A DNA stretch of 64,000 bases, taken from positions 26,199-90,198 of the forward strand of contig NZ_CABVQC010000034.1 of assembly GCF_902499175.1 (NCBI RefSeq), in the 5' to 3' direction. The notes below the pieces were generated by a model. That model made no database searches. It saw only the letters and a program-made list of their open reading frames with translations, and was not told the DNA's origin. This stretch comes from Burkholderia aenigmatica. Lineage in GTDB: Bacteria; Pseudomonadota; Gammaproteobacteria; Burkholderiales; Burkholderiaceae. Each line of letters opens with the position of its first letter. The first letter of the stretch is position 1. A program made the position numbers and the translations under genes. Shown here in pieces: positions 8,141 through 16,659 of this stretch.

Positions 8141-8340
8141 TTTTCTGCTCGACATCGGCGTGCGCGCACGTTGCTTCGTCGACTTCCTCTTCAGCCGCTT
8201 GTTTTTCCGCGCGAATCGCTCGATCCCCTCGGGCTACGGCCGGCGCCTCCCCGCGTGATGCCGGAATCCGTCATTTTTAGTCAGATTGTGTCGGCAACCG
8301 GCATGGATACCCGTAGGGTGCCGAAATATTTCCGTGAATT

Positions 8341-8374
8341 TGATATGCTCGCTGTCACAAATCGGTAGTGTGAC
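8341..8374 (+). promoter_or_regulatory. Candidate vgrG promoter and operator
   Basis: TGATATGCT (8341-8349) is an extended -10 element. Directly downstream, GTCACA (8354-8359) and TGTGAC (8369-8374) form a perfect 6-base inverted repeat with a 9-base spacer over the expected start site. If transcription starts near 8356, the coding start at 8439 is favoured over an upstream ATG at 8286. Confidence 0.4.
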
Positions 8375-8438
8375 CGTGCCAAGACGCGCGTCGCAAAGCC
8401 GAAGCCAACGGGTCGACAACAATATTGAGAGAACGGCT

Positions 8439-11210
8439 GTGTCGATAAACGAGACAATAAGCAGCTTTGCATCGGGGGTGGTCGACTGGAACCGTCGACC
8501 GGTCGCCTTGAATTTCGGCAAGGCGCAAGAAGCACTGGGGCACTTGCTTGCGCTGCAGCACGCGCACGTGCACGAGGGATTGATGACCGGCATTCGCGGG
8601 CATCTGACCTGCGTGTCGGCGCGCCACAACCTGCCGCCGCGGCTGTTCCTCGGCGTCCCTGTCTCGATCCGGCTCGTCACCGATCGGGGGCAGCTGCACT
8701 TCGTCAACGCGATCATCCAGGACGTGCAGATCGGCCAGAGCGACGGCGAGCTGTGCGTGTACCAGCTGGCGGTGTGCGATGCCCTGTCGTTGATGGACAA
8801 GCGCACGAATTCCCGCGTATTCCGTCAGAGTAGCGTCGTCGACATCCTCTCGACACTGTTTACCGAATGGCGTCAGCGCAGCCCGGCGCTGGCGGCGGCC
8901 TTCGAGTTCGACCTGTCAGGCTTGAGTCGCGACCGATATCCGGCGCGTGAACTGACTCGCCAGGTCAACGAATCGGATGCGGAGTTCGTGCGCCGCCTGC
9001 TGCGACGCGAGGGCATTACGGTGTTCGCCAAGGCCGGCGCGGGCGAGGGCAACAGTCACGACGACACGCCCGCGCACACGCTCGTGTGCTGCGACGATCC
9101 GATGTCGCTGCCCCAGGCACCGGCCGGTACGGTACGGCTGCATCCACGCGACGCCGCCACCGAAGAGCGCGACACCGTCACGCTGTTCGCCCTGCATCAG
9201 CGCCTGACGCCCGGGCAGGTCGGCCGCCCGTCATGGGACTACAAGAAAGCGCGTATCGACGAGTCGACGGTCGCGACGAGCCTCGATCAGGGCGCGGCCG
9301 GCAACGACCTGGCGCAATTGCTGACCGATGTCGCGATCGACATCCCGCATGCGGGCGATTCGTGGAACGATCACGAGCGCCTCACGCGTGCCCGGATGCT
9401 CGCGCATCAGTTCGAAGCCGAGCGTTACGACGGCGTGAGCAGCGTACGCGACCTTGCCGTCGGCGCATGGATCACGCTGACCGGCGATCCCGAACGGGAC
9501 ATGCAGCCCTCCGACCAGCGGCAGTTCGTGATTACGTCGATCGACCACGATGTCTGGAACAATCTGCCGAAAGGGCTGACCGACCGCGTGCAGGCGCTGT
9601 TTGCCGCGAGCCGGCATCTGGCTTATCCGTCGCCATTGCAGCAGCCAGCCGCAGCGACCGAGCCCGACACGCGCTACGAGAATCATTTCACCTGCGTGCG
9701 GCGTGGCGTACCGCTTGCGCCCGCATACGACCCGAAGATCGACTTGCCGCCCGTGCATCTGCTGACCGGCACGATCGTCGGCCAGCAGGGCGAGGAAGTG
9801 TTCTGCGATGCCGACGGCCGCGTACGCGTGCGGATCCACGGTCTCGATCCGGCGGATCATGCACATGCGCAGGGCGCGGGCACGAACGACAACGCCGGCG
9901 ACAGCGCGCCGATCCGTGTCGGGGCGAGTCTCGCCGGCGGAAGCTTCGGCGCGCTCTTTCTGCCGCGTGTCGGCATGGAAGTCCTGATCGGCAGTCTCGG
10001 CGGCGATCCGGATCGGCTGGTCATCATCAACGTGCTGAGCAACGGCGTGAATCCGCCGGCGGCCTTCACCCACATCGGCAATCTCCCCGGCAACCGCTAT
10101 GTGTCGGGGATCAAGACCAAGGAAATCAAGGGGAGCCGGTATAACCAGCTGCGCCTCGACGATACGCCGGGACAGATTTCCAGTCAGCTTGCGAGCGAGC
10201 ACGCGCATTCTCAACTGAATCTGGGGTACCTGACGCAGCCTCGCCAGGACGGCCGGGGCCACGACCGTGGAGAGGGCGCGGAATTGCGCACCGACGCGGC
10301 CGCCGCGCTGCGGGCCGCGCAGGGGATTCTGCTGACGACCTATGCACGCTCGCAGGCGAGCGGCGGGCAGCTCGATCGTGACGAGTTGCTGCGACTGCTC
10401 GGCGAGTGCACCGAGTTGTTCAAGTCGCTGGGCGACTATGCGGGTCAGCATGGCGGTCAGGCCGCCGATACGGCGGGCCAGCAGGCGGTCGCGGCTGCGT
10501 TCAAGGGCTGGACACCCGGCAGCGGTGCGTCGGGTTCCGGCAACGACGCTGCCGGGTCGCAGGCGCTGATGGCGTTCGGCGCGCAAGCCGGTTCGGTTGC
10601 GATCACGCCGAAGACGCACGTGACCTACGCCGGCGAGAACATCGACCAGGTCGCGCAACAACATGTCCAGTTGACCAGCGGGCAGCGCATCACGCTGCAC
10701 GGCGGGCGCGGCGTCGCGATGTTCGCCCACAGCGATGGCGTGTCGGCGATCGCGAATCAGGGCAAGGTGACGCTACAGAGCCAGAACGACGACACGCAGA
10801 TCGATTCCGCGAAGAACATTCAGTTCACGGCGGCTGGCGGCAAGCTCGCGGGCATGGCGAGCGAAGAGGTGGTCTTCACGACCTCCGGCGGCGCGTACCT
10901 GAAACTGCACGGCAGCGATATCGAGTTGGGGTGCCCGGGCAGTTTCACGGTGAAGTCGGCCGGGCACTCGTGGCAGGGGCCGGCGAGCATGAGCACGGAC
11001 ATGCCGAAGTTCGATCACGCGCCGCTCGGGCGCGTGCCGAAGCTCGTGCGGGCGACCGATGGGCAGGCCGTCGAGGGCATGCAGGCGGAAATCACGAAAG
11101 CGTCGGGCGAAGTGATCAAGGGGCAGTCCGATGCCGCGGGCAAGCTTGCTCCGATCCAGAGCAACCAGTTCGAACCGTTCGTCGTGAATTTCTTCAAGAA
11201 CAAGATCTGA
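8439..11210 (+). CDS. vgrG: Type VI secretion system spike protein VgrG with C-terminal extension
   Basis: Trimeric spike of the contractile T6SS needle, 923 residues from the GTG at 8439 (GAGAGAA upstream). The gp27-like base domain fills about residues 1-400. A gp5-like OB fold begins near 437 (LTGTIVGQQGEEVFCDADGRV), with the VgrG hallmark FLPRVGMEVLIGSLGGDPDR soon after. A DUF2345 beta-helical region covers about 700-860, and the last 60 residues (DGQAVEGMQAEITKASGE onwards) resemble a transthyretin-like extension of the type that docks lipase effectors in related systems. The effector gene starts 16 bases downstream. An in-frame ATG at 8286 would add 51 non-homologous residues. No T6SS sheath or baseplate genes are in the window, so this orphan VgrG must use a machine encoded elsewhere. 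Confidence 0.92.
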   Translation: MSINETISSFASGVVDWNRRPVALNFGKAQEALGHLLALQHAHVHEGLMTGIRGHLTCVSARHNLPPRLFLGVPVSIRLVTDRGQLHFVNAIIQDVQIGQSDGELCVYQLAVCDALSLMDKRTNSRVFRQSSVVDILSTLFTEWRQRSPALAAAFEFDLSGLSRDRYPARELTRQVNESDAEFVRRLLRREGITVFAKAGAGEGNSHDDTPAHTLVCCDDPMSLPQAPAGTVRLHPRDAATEERDTVTLFALHQRLTPGQVGRPSWDYKKARIDESTVATSLDQGAAGNDLAQLLTDVAIDIPHAGDSWNDHERLTRARMLAHQFEAERYDGVSSVRDLAVGAWITLTGDPERDMQPSDQRQFVITSIDHDVWNNLPKGLTDRVQALFAASRHLAYPSPLQQPAAATEPDTRYENHFTCVRRGVPLAPAYDPKIDLPPVHLLTGTIVGQQGEEVFCDADGRVRVRIHGLDPADHAHAQGAGTNDNAGDSAPIRVGASLAGGSFGALFLPRVGMEVLIGSLGGDPDRLVIINVLSNGVNPPAAFTHIGNLPGNRYVSGIKTKEIKGSRYNQLRLDDTPGQISSQLASEHAHSQLNLGYLTQPRQDGRGHDRGEGAELRTDAAAALRAAQGILLTTYARSQASGGQLDRDELLRLLGECTELFKSLGDYAGQHGGQAADTAGQQAVAAAFKGWTPGSGASGSGNDAAGSQALMAFGAQAGSVAITPKTHVTYAGENIDQVAQQHVQLTSGQRITLHGGRGVAMFAHSDGVSAIANQGKVTLQSQNDDTQIDSAKNIQFTAAGGKLAGMASEEVVFTTSGGAYLKLHGSDIELGCPGSFTVKSAGHSWQGPASMSTDMPKFDHAPLGRVPKLVRATDGQAVEGMQAEITKASGEVIKGQSDAAGKLAPIQSNQFEPFVVNFFKNKI

Positions 11211-11225
11211 CCGGGGATAAAAATA

Positions 11226-13565
11226 ATGATGGCAGACACAGCCGATACTGCACCGGCTAGTCCGGGTGCATCTGAAAGCAATCCGTCGGCACAGGCCGCA
11301 GCGAGCGACGGTGGCGGTCTCGATCCGCGCACGCCTGCGGGCGGCGGCGCGTCGGGGGGCGGTGACGATTCGCAGAATCGCTACCTGATCGCCAACGGTA
11401 ATGGCGTGGTGACACTCAACCAATCCGACTACCTGTGCGTGATGCAAATGCCGTTGCCGGGCATCGTGATTTTCGTGCACGGGGTCAACTCGGAAGGGGA
11501 GTGGTTCGAGCCGGGTGAAGAGGGGCTTTGTGCGGGCTTGAACAAACGCCTTGGGCGCGAAGACGATCATCTGACGCACCGCGGGCCGCAGGGCGGCCAG
11601 ATGGGCCCGATGCATTACACGACAAGCCTGACCGACGATGGGTTCATTAATCCGAAGCTCACGTCGAAAAGCTACCTCCAGCCGGACGAAAATACTTACT
11701 CGCCGGTCATTCATTTCCGTTGGGGCTATAAAGCGAACGCGGCGGAACTGAAACGCTACGGCGAGTCGATCTTCCTGAATGAAAAGAACTACTGGGGGGG
11801 CGGTCCATTCGCGAACGGTTGCGGCAGCCTGCCGGACCTGTGGAACGCGGGTGTCGATCCACGCATCTTCGGGTTCATCAATGTGCAGGGCATTAACCCC
11901 ACGCAGCGCCCGATCTTCGAGACGCCGCCGCGCATGTACAACGTGCTGGGCGCACTGCGCCTGGCGAAACTCATTGGTTCGATCCGGAAGGTTCAGAAGG
12001 ATGTCCCGATCACGGTGGTGTGCCATAGCCAGGGCAACATGGTCGGTATCGCCTCTGCGTTCCTCGGCGACCGGCTGTCGGCGACGGCTGGCGTGAGATG
12101 CGTAGCCGACACCTATGTGCTGGCCAACCCGCCGTACGGCGTTGTCGGTTCCATCGAGGGCGACAACTCACCGTTCATGGAAAACTGGACGGAGCGCACC
12201 GACAAGGATTCGCACGGTAATCGCGGTCGGGTTGAATCTCAGGCGCGGGTGAAGACTTTGAAGGCGTTCTTCGAGCTGATCGCGCAGAGCAAGGATGCGG
12301 AGGACCAGCGCGACCCGCTCGACTATCGGATGACGATGGCAAACATGAAGCCGGGCGAAGACGGCAAGCCCGCCTACGATCCCGACAACGATAGAAAGCA
12401 GTATGGCGTCCAGAACCACACCTACGGCCGCGTGACCCTGTATTCGTGCCCGCACGATCAGGTGATTTCCGCCGCCCCGGTACAGGGGATGGGCTGGCGT
12501 GGGTTGCATCCTAAAGAGGTTGAACTCGTGAAGGGCTCGAGCCTGTTCACGCAGCGCGTATTTGCCACCAACTTTCAGGTTGGCCAGGAGTCGCCGGTCG
12601 TCTACCGGACATGGGAGGATGACTGGCGCTACGAACGAGGGTCGTCAAAGCTGTTTTTCTATCCGACATCGCCCCCTGCGAAATTCAGCCTTGTCAAGGC
12701 GCTGCGAGGTAATCCGAACTGGTATGGCAAGGTCGGAACTTTCACGTTTGCTCCAGTGCTGTATATCGTGACGGCGGCTACATCGGCGTTCGGTATGTTT
12801 CGCACCAACGCCGATCCACCGAAGGGCTGGCATGTGCTGTGTGATGCGCCGGGCTTGCCGGAACCCTTCTTCCCGCAGGCGCTCCGCTTTGGGGCGGTCG
12901 TGCGGGTGAGGGATGGCGATGCAGAGAGCGATTTCAACGAGGACAACGATCCGGTGGCGGCTCAGCGTAACAAGAACAAGACAACAATAAACACGGCAGA
13001 TCCATACGACACTTACAACGCCAAGGGCAAGCATGCAGCCGAGATGGCCCCGCACGGAGATGCGAGCACCGAAGCATCACAGCGTTACGAAGATCGCGCG
13101 ATCGCGCGCATGGAGGCGCGCCACAAAGACAACCCGGAATGGGTCAAGGGTGGCGAGGTCGTTGGTGAGGCCGGCCCCGATGCACAGATGCCCGATGGCT
13201 ATCAGAAATGGCGAAACAAGCAGATCGTGCACATTCTCGATGCGAAAGTGAATAACCCTACGAACCATTCGACGATCATGACCAATCCGATGCACGCGGA
13301 GAAGGCGTTGGCATATGATGTCGCGATTGGTATCTGTCGAATTTCGTCAAAACAGTTGAACAAGTTTCGGGTCGAGGCGGACTGGCGGTTCGGCGAAGAT
13401 CTGGAAAAGGACAATCCGAATAAGGCTTTTTCGGAATACTTTAAATTTGGCACGATGAATGAGAAATCGCTTGTTCATTGGGGAGCTAACGATGGGGAAG
13501 CAACACTTCCCGACACGATAGATGACACGCGTCAGGGTGGCGCATTGCTCGGTATCGGGGGGTGA
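11226..13565 (+). CDS. tle3: T6SS lipase effector, Tle3 family (DUF3274-like)
   Basis: Predicted antibacterial phospholipase delivered into the periplasm of rival cells, 779 residues. The N terminus is Ala/Gly/Ser-rich (1-50). The alpha/beta-hydrolase core starts with GIVIFVHGVNSEGEW (about 79-93), and the nucleophile elbow is CHSQGN with S268, matching the HSQG-type motif of the Tle3 family rather than the GxSxG of ordinary lipases. The remaining catalytic Asp/His cannot be assigned by eye. The long C-terminal half, rich in charged and Asn residues, fits DUF3274. It lies between vgrG and a Tla3-type adaptor gene, as in the Pseudomonas vgrG2b locus. The 3' portion is clearly less GC-rich than the flanking chromosome. 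An ATG at 11229 is an equally possible start. Confidence 0.85.
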   Translation: MMADTADTAPASPGASESNPSAQAAASDGGGLDPRTPAGGGASGGGDDSQNRYLIANGNGVVTLNQSDYLCVMQMPLPGIVIFVHGVNSEGEWFEPGEEGLCAGLNKRLGREDDHLTHRGPQGGQMGPMHYTTSLTDDGFINPKLTSKSYLQPDENTYSPVIHFRWGYKANAAELKRYGESIFLNEKNYWGGGPFANGCGSLPDLWNAGVDPRIFGFINVQGINPTQRPIFETPPRMYNVLGALRLAKLIGSIRKVQKDVPITVVCHSQGNMVGIASAFLGDRLSATAGVRCVADTYVLANPPYGVVGSIEGDNSPFMENWTERTDKDSHGNRGRVESQARVKTLKAFFELIAQSKDAEDQRDPLDYRMTMANMKPGEDGKPAYDPDNDRKQYGVQNHTYGRVTLYSCPHDQVISAAPVQGMGWRGLHPKEVELVKGSSLFTQRVFATNFQVGQESPVVYRTWEDDWRYERGSSKLFFYPTSPPAKFSLVKALRGNPNWYGKVGTFTFAPVLYIVTAATSAFGMFRTNADPPKGWHVLCDAPGLPEPFFPQALRFGAVVRVRDGDAESDFNEDNDPVAAQRNKNKTTINTADPYDTYNAKGKHAAEMAPHGDASTEASQRYEDRAIARMEARHKDNPEWVKGGEVVGEAGPDAQMPDGYQKWRNKQIVHILDAKVNNPTNHSTIMTNPMHAEKALAYDVAIGICRISSKQLNKFRVEADWRFGEDLEKDNPNKAFSEYFKFGTMNEKSLVHWGANDGEATLPDTIDDTRQGGALLGIGG

Positions 13566-13567
13566 GT

Positions 13568-15034
13568 ATGAGATCGCTGCTTACCTCCCGGTCACTACGG
13601 TTTGCGCTGGCATTTGCTGCGGTTTTACTTGTGATGGGTGTCGTGGCAATAGAGACGTTTGGTCATGACGCGCAGACGCGAAGCATGGGAGAGGAAATGA
13701 CACGATGGATAGGATTGCCGGCCTTGGCGGGGATTGCTGTATTTGCATTCGCTACAGCATGGTCATCGTCGAGCGCGGAGGCTGCACAGCCCACTTCGGC
13801 ACCGACTCCCTCGATGCCGGTCCAGGAGAAACCATTTCTCGCACAAGTCGTAGGGTTGGAGTGGCTCAATCCTTTGCAGCGTCGCGACTATCCGACGGAA
13901 TGGCAGTTGCTGTGGACCATGGGGCTTGTCAAGCCGAATAAGAACGACGATATGGTCAGAACGGATCCAAAGAGTTTTACATCCGTTAAACCTGTTGCGA
14001 TTGTTGCCGATGGTAACGATGGGGATGAAAGTTTCGACGGATTCTATGAAAAATACGTCTCCAAACTCCTCGTTCTGTTTCATGACAAGTACGCGATGAA
14101 TGGCCACTATTTCTATACGGTCCAGCCATCCGACAAGCGACACTGGCGGGAGTTGGCTGGTATCCGAATTGAATTCGCGATCCCCCCGCGACTGTCGCCG
14201 CAAGAAGCACGCGCATACCTACGCAAGGAAATGACCACGGCGTTTGCTATCGGAAACAAGGAGTTTACCGACCTATGGAGCAAGGACACGCCACCGGACA
14301 TTCAGATCCACGTCGGCGGCGCAAATGCCGGCTTCACGTCACTGAACGCCGCGCTCGACTATCTGCAGAAGCATCCGCAGGAGAGCGTATGGGTGATGAA
14401 CTGGGACGCGCCGAGTTTTCCGCCCAAAGACGAGCAGATGAACGAGAACCTTACCGTGCTGTTCCTCGCGGGCCCGGATCTGAAGACCGACCGTGAGCCA
14501 CTCGCATGGATCGGCAAGGCGGCGACCGGCAAGGTGAGTGACTACGAGGCGAAGGCCGGCACCACGCGTGCGGTCCAGGCATGGAAGGCGACGATCACGC
14601 AGGCAGCTCAAAACGCAAACGTCGAGCCTGCAAGCATCCAGTTCGTCGTGCACGACGCAGGCAAGGGCAGTGACGCCGCATCGTCACGTCTTGCCTCGCT
14701 GTCGCAGACGCTCACGGAAACTCTGCCGGAATTCGACTACACGAAGCAAGTCTTCAATACGTCGGCGCTGCTTGGCGACATGGGTGCGGGTACGGCGCTG
14801 ACGGACATCGCGCTCGCGATCGGTCGGATCAACCATTTCGGCGGCAACGCACTGGTTGCTGGTACAACGGATGCCGGCCACCCGACTGCAGTCGTCGTGC
14901 TACCGCCGTCGAAGCTCACGCCGATCAATTCGAACGCCGACTGGTTCCGCGCACGCGGCGAAAACAATGCGTATCTACCGTGGTGGGGGCGTCGACACGA
15001 CACGAACTACGGCATCCAGGGTTACTCGTACTGA
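13568..15034 (+). CDS. tla3: Tla3-type (DUF2875) T6SS lipase adaptor
   Basis: Protein of 488 residues, probably needed to load the Tle3 lipase onto VgrG. Two hydrophobic segments near the N terminus (about 10-30 and 45-65, around LPALAGIAVFAFATAW) suggest membrane anchoring or export, followed by an Ala/Ser/Pro linker and a conserved start KPFLAQVVGLEWLNPLQRRDYP; the C terminus ends in a Trp/Tyr-rich segment (YLPWWGRRHDTNYGIQGYSY). The ATG at 13568 follows GGGGGGTG at a sensible distance; a GTG at 13562 would overlap the tle3 stop by four bases. The 5' half uses many AT-ending codons while the 3' half resembles the host, hinting at a mosaic gene. Confidence 0.8.
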   Translation: MRSLLTSRSLRFALAFAAVLLVMGVVAIETFGHDAQTRSMGEEMTRWIGLPALAGIAVFAFATAWSSSSAEAAQPTSAPTPSMPVQEKPFLAQVVGLEWLNPLQRRDYPTEWQLLWTMGLVKPNKNDDMVRTDPKSFTSVKPVAIVADGNDGDESFDGFYEKYVSKLLVLFHDKYAMNGHYFYTVQPSDKRHWRELAGIRIEFAIPPRLSPQEARAYLRKEMTTAFAIGNKEFTDLWSKDTPPDIQIHVGGANAGFTSLNAALDYLQKHPQESVWVMNWDAPSFPPKDEQMNENLTVLFLAGPDLKTDREPLAWIGKAATGKVSDYEAKAGTTRAVQAWKATITQAAQNANVEPASIQFVVHDAGKGSDAASSRLASLSQTLTETLPEFDYTKQVFNTSALLGDMGAGTALTDIALAIGRINHFGGNALVAGTTDAGHPTAVVVLPPSKLTPINSNADWFRARGENNAYLPWWGRRHDTNYGIQGYSY

Positions 15035-15043
15035 GGAGCATCC

Positions 15044-15301
15044 ATGCGCGGCATTATTCGGGTAGGGGACGTGCATAGCCATGGCGGCCGTGTAGAGACC
15101 GGCGCCTCGAACAGTGAAGTCATGGGGCGAGCGGTCGCCCGTCAGGGCGATCGCTGCACGTGCCCGCTGCATGGCGAGGTCGTGATCATCGATGGCGAAG
15201 CCGGTTTCGATGTGGAGGGCGCACCCGCGTCGTTCGATGGTCATAAAACCTCGTGCGGCGCGGTGCTCATTTCATCAGTCGCCACCTCCGGTCTTTCCTG
15301 A
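15044..15301 (+). CDS. PAAR-domain T6SS tip protein
   Basis: Protein of 85 residues forming the sharp cone that caps the VgrG trimer. The repeats are visible: IIRVGDVHSHGGRVETG near the N terminus, VARQGDRCTCPLHGEVVIIDG in the middle and HKTSCGAVLISS near the end, with His/Cys residues (such as C58, C60, H63, H82 and C86 counted loosely) available to bind the tip metal. It has no toxin extension. GAGGAGCATCC before the ATG is a good ribosome-binding site, and the gene starts nine bases after the tla3 stop, so it is the fourth gene of the island operon. Confidence 0.9.
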   Translation: MRGIIRVGDVHSHGGRVETGASNSEVMGRAVARQGDRCTCPLHGEVVIIDGEAGFDVEGAPASFDGHKTSCGAVLISSVATSGLS

Positions 15302-15598
15302 TCTGGGTGTGATGACGCATACCAATTCCCCGGAATGTCGTAGAACCGCATCGTTTGACCCGCGCTTCTCCTCCGAGTGGAGCGGATGGGAGATGTGGGG
15401 CGTTCTGCTCGACACGTCCAGTCACAGGGCGTTCCCAAGCAAAGAGACATGATCGCGGGAGTGCAGGCATCGGATGGTGCTCAACCTGGTCGCGTGGCTA
15501 TTCCACTCACCCGCCCGCTATCGAGCAGGTCGGTGTTCTACGTGAAGCAACATTCGATGCAAATGGCTGCCTGAGTTGGGCCAGATACCGGTAAAAAA
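15302..15598. other. Non-coding or degraded stretch in the island
   Basis: No frame with homology or a ribosome-binding site was recognised. Short open frames on both strands shift against each other, consistent with remains of a damaged gene. It is the most likely site of a lost immunity gene, but I found no DUF3304/Tli3-like motif. Confidence 0.35.
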
Positions 15599-15774
15599 AT
15601 GACACGATGGACAGGACTGCAAGCCTTGGCGGGAATTGCAGTTTTCGCTTTTGCGACTGCATGTTCGTCGTCAACTGCTGATGCTGCGCAGCCTGTTGCT
15701 ACGTCGACATCGCTGGCGTCCGTCCAGGAGAAACCATTTCTCGCTCAGGTCGTGGGACTGGAATGGCTCAATCC
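15599..15774 (+). pseudogene. Truncated second copy of the tla3 5' region
   Basis: These 176 bases align without gaps to 13697-13872 of tla3. Both begin at the same ATG (MTRW), share ALAGIAVFAFATA and end at KPFLAQVVGLEWLNP. After 15774 the similarity stops and the frame runs through an AT-rich stretch into the attachment repeat. The copy reads FATACSSS where the intact one has FATAWSSS, so it would have a lipobox-like cysteine. A 157-codon open frame continues to 16072 but ends in tRNA-derived sequence, so it is not a normal protein. Confidence 0.75.
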
Positions 15775-15907
15775 CGGGATCTACCAAAAATTGCCCGTGA
15801 TCGAAAGACTAGGCAAGTTTTTGATTCTTAATGAAATTTCCCCGTCGACCAAAAGGCTTTTCAAATCAGGCGGTTTGATCGGGAAGACGTTTCATCGCGA
15901 AACCTCA

Positions 15908-15975
15908 TTCGCAATGCGAAGGTCGGGAGTTCGATCCTCCTCCGCTCCACCAACGGGATTCGAAGGGCTCGATCG
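15908..15975 (+). repeat. Right attachment repeat (displaced tRNA-Ala 3' half)
   Basis: Partner of 7964-8031. It contains the anticodon loop to the CCA end of tRNA-Ala and the first bases after it, but lacks the D-arm and 5' acceptor strand, so it is not a functional tRNA. Confidence 0.93.
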
Positions 15976-16000
15976 CAAGGTCGAGCCCTTTTTGTTTTTG
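15963..16000 (+). terminator. Original terminator of tRNA-Ala, displaced by the island
   Basis: Stem AAGGGCTCGA (15963-15972) / TCGAGCCCTT (15981-15990) followed by a T-tract. At the intact tRNA (8019-8028) only the 5' arm remains, which shows that the insertion split this hairpin. Confidence 0.85.
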
Positions 16001-16098
16001 GCGCACCGGAAGCCGCGCATCTATCTCGAAATACAAACGTATACATTTGCATACGAGCGCACTATGCTTTGAGTCATCGATTCGAAGGGATGGATGTC

Positions 16099-16593
16099 AT
16101 GCAAACCGTATCGGTACGAATTCCGGAAGACGACCTCGCGTGGCTGGTCGAGCTGCAATTGCCCGACGCGACGAGTCCGAGCGACAAGATCCGCGCGCTG
16201 ATCGCCGACGCGCGCCGCCGCGTCAAGGGCGCGCATGACTTCGTGCGCTGCGCCGCGCTGTTCAGGGAGCAGGTGCGGCCGGTGCTCGACGCGATCGACG
16301 CGTACGAACACGCGACGCATCACCGCTCGGAAATCGTGACGCTGCTCGCCGCGCAACTCCCCGAACTCATGGCCAGCCTCGTGACGGCGGCGCCGCCGGG
16401 CAAACCGATCGGCGAGGCGGCCGGCGAACTCGAGGCGCGGCTGACCGCGAAGAGCATGCGCGTGCTGCTCGGCCTGCTGCGCCTGGCCGTGACCGGCAAC
16501 CCGCCCGCCTATCATCCTGACGTGCTCGATCCGTACGTGCACGAGGTCAAGGAGCTGGCGAGCCTCATTCAACCGGCTCAGGCCCATTCGTGA
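16099..16593 (+). CDS. Hypothetical protein with RHH-like N terminus, first gene of the PspA-YqiJK operon
   Basis: Protein of 164 residues without a firm family assignment. The N terminus (MQTVSVRIPEDDLAWLVELQ, then a helix rich in Arg around SDKIRALIADARRR) resembles a ribbon-helix-helix fold, as in DNA-binding dimers; the rest is predicted helical, Ala/Leu-rich and soluble. The ATG at 16099 is preceded by AAGGGA with 8 bases spacing; a second ATG at 16090 is too close to that site. It precedes a pspA-like gene by 66 bases and probably shares its transcript, so it could be a local regulator of the operon. The inverted repeat CGTAT/ATACG at 16038-16055 lies upstream. Confidence 0.65.
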   Translation: MQTVSVRIPEDDLAWLVELQLPDATSPSDKIRALIADARRRVKGAHDFVRCAALFREQVRPVLDAIDAYEHATHHRSEIVTLLAAQLPELMASLVTAAPPGKPIGEAAGELEARLTAKSMRVLLGLLRLAVTGNPPAYHPDVLDPYVHEVKELASLIQPAQAHS

Positions 16594-16659
16594 GCTGCCC
16601 GCGAACCCGGCGTCAGGCGGCCGGCCGACCCGCTTGAATCCCAGAAGGAGTGACAAGTC

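Noticed and set aside
8286..8438. Longer vgrG starting at the ATG at 8286
   Set aside because: The extra 51 residues have no VgrG homology and the ATG lies upstream of the extended -10 at 8341-8349; the GTG at 8439 has a ribosome-binding site.
15241..15450. Minus-strand small gene in the island gap
   Set aside because: No ribosome-binding site, no motif, overlaps the PAAR 3' end; likely chance.
15908..15975. A second tRNA-Ala gene
   Set aside because: Only the anticodon loop to CCA end is present; the 5' acceptor strand and D-arm are missing, so it is the displaced attachment-site copy.
15775..16072. Continuation of the second adaptor copy as a functional 157-residue protein
   Set aside because: After 15774 the sequence loses similarity to the adaptor and then reads through tRNA-derived repeat and terminator sequence.
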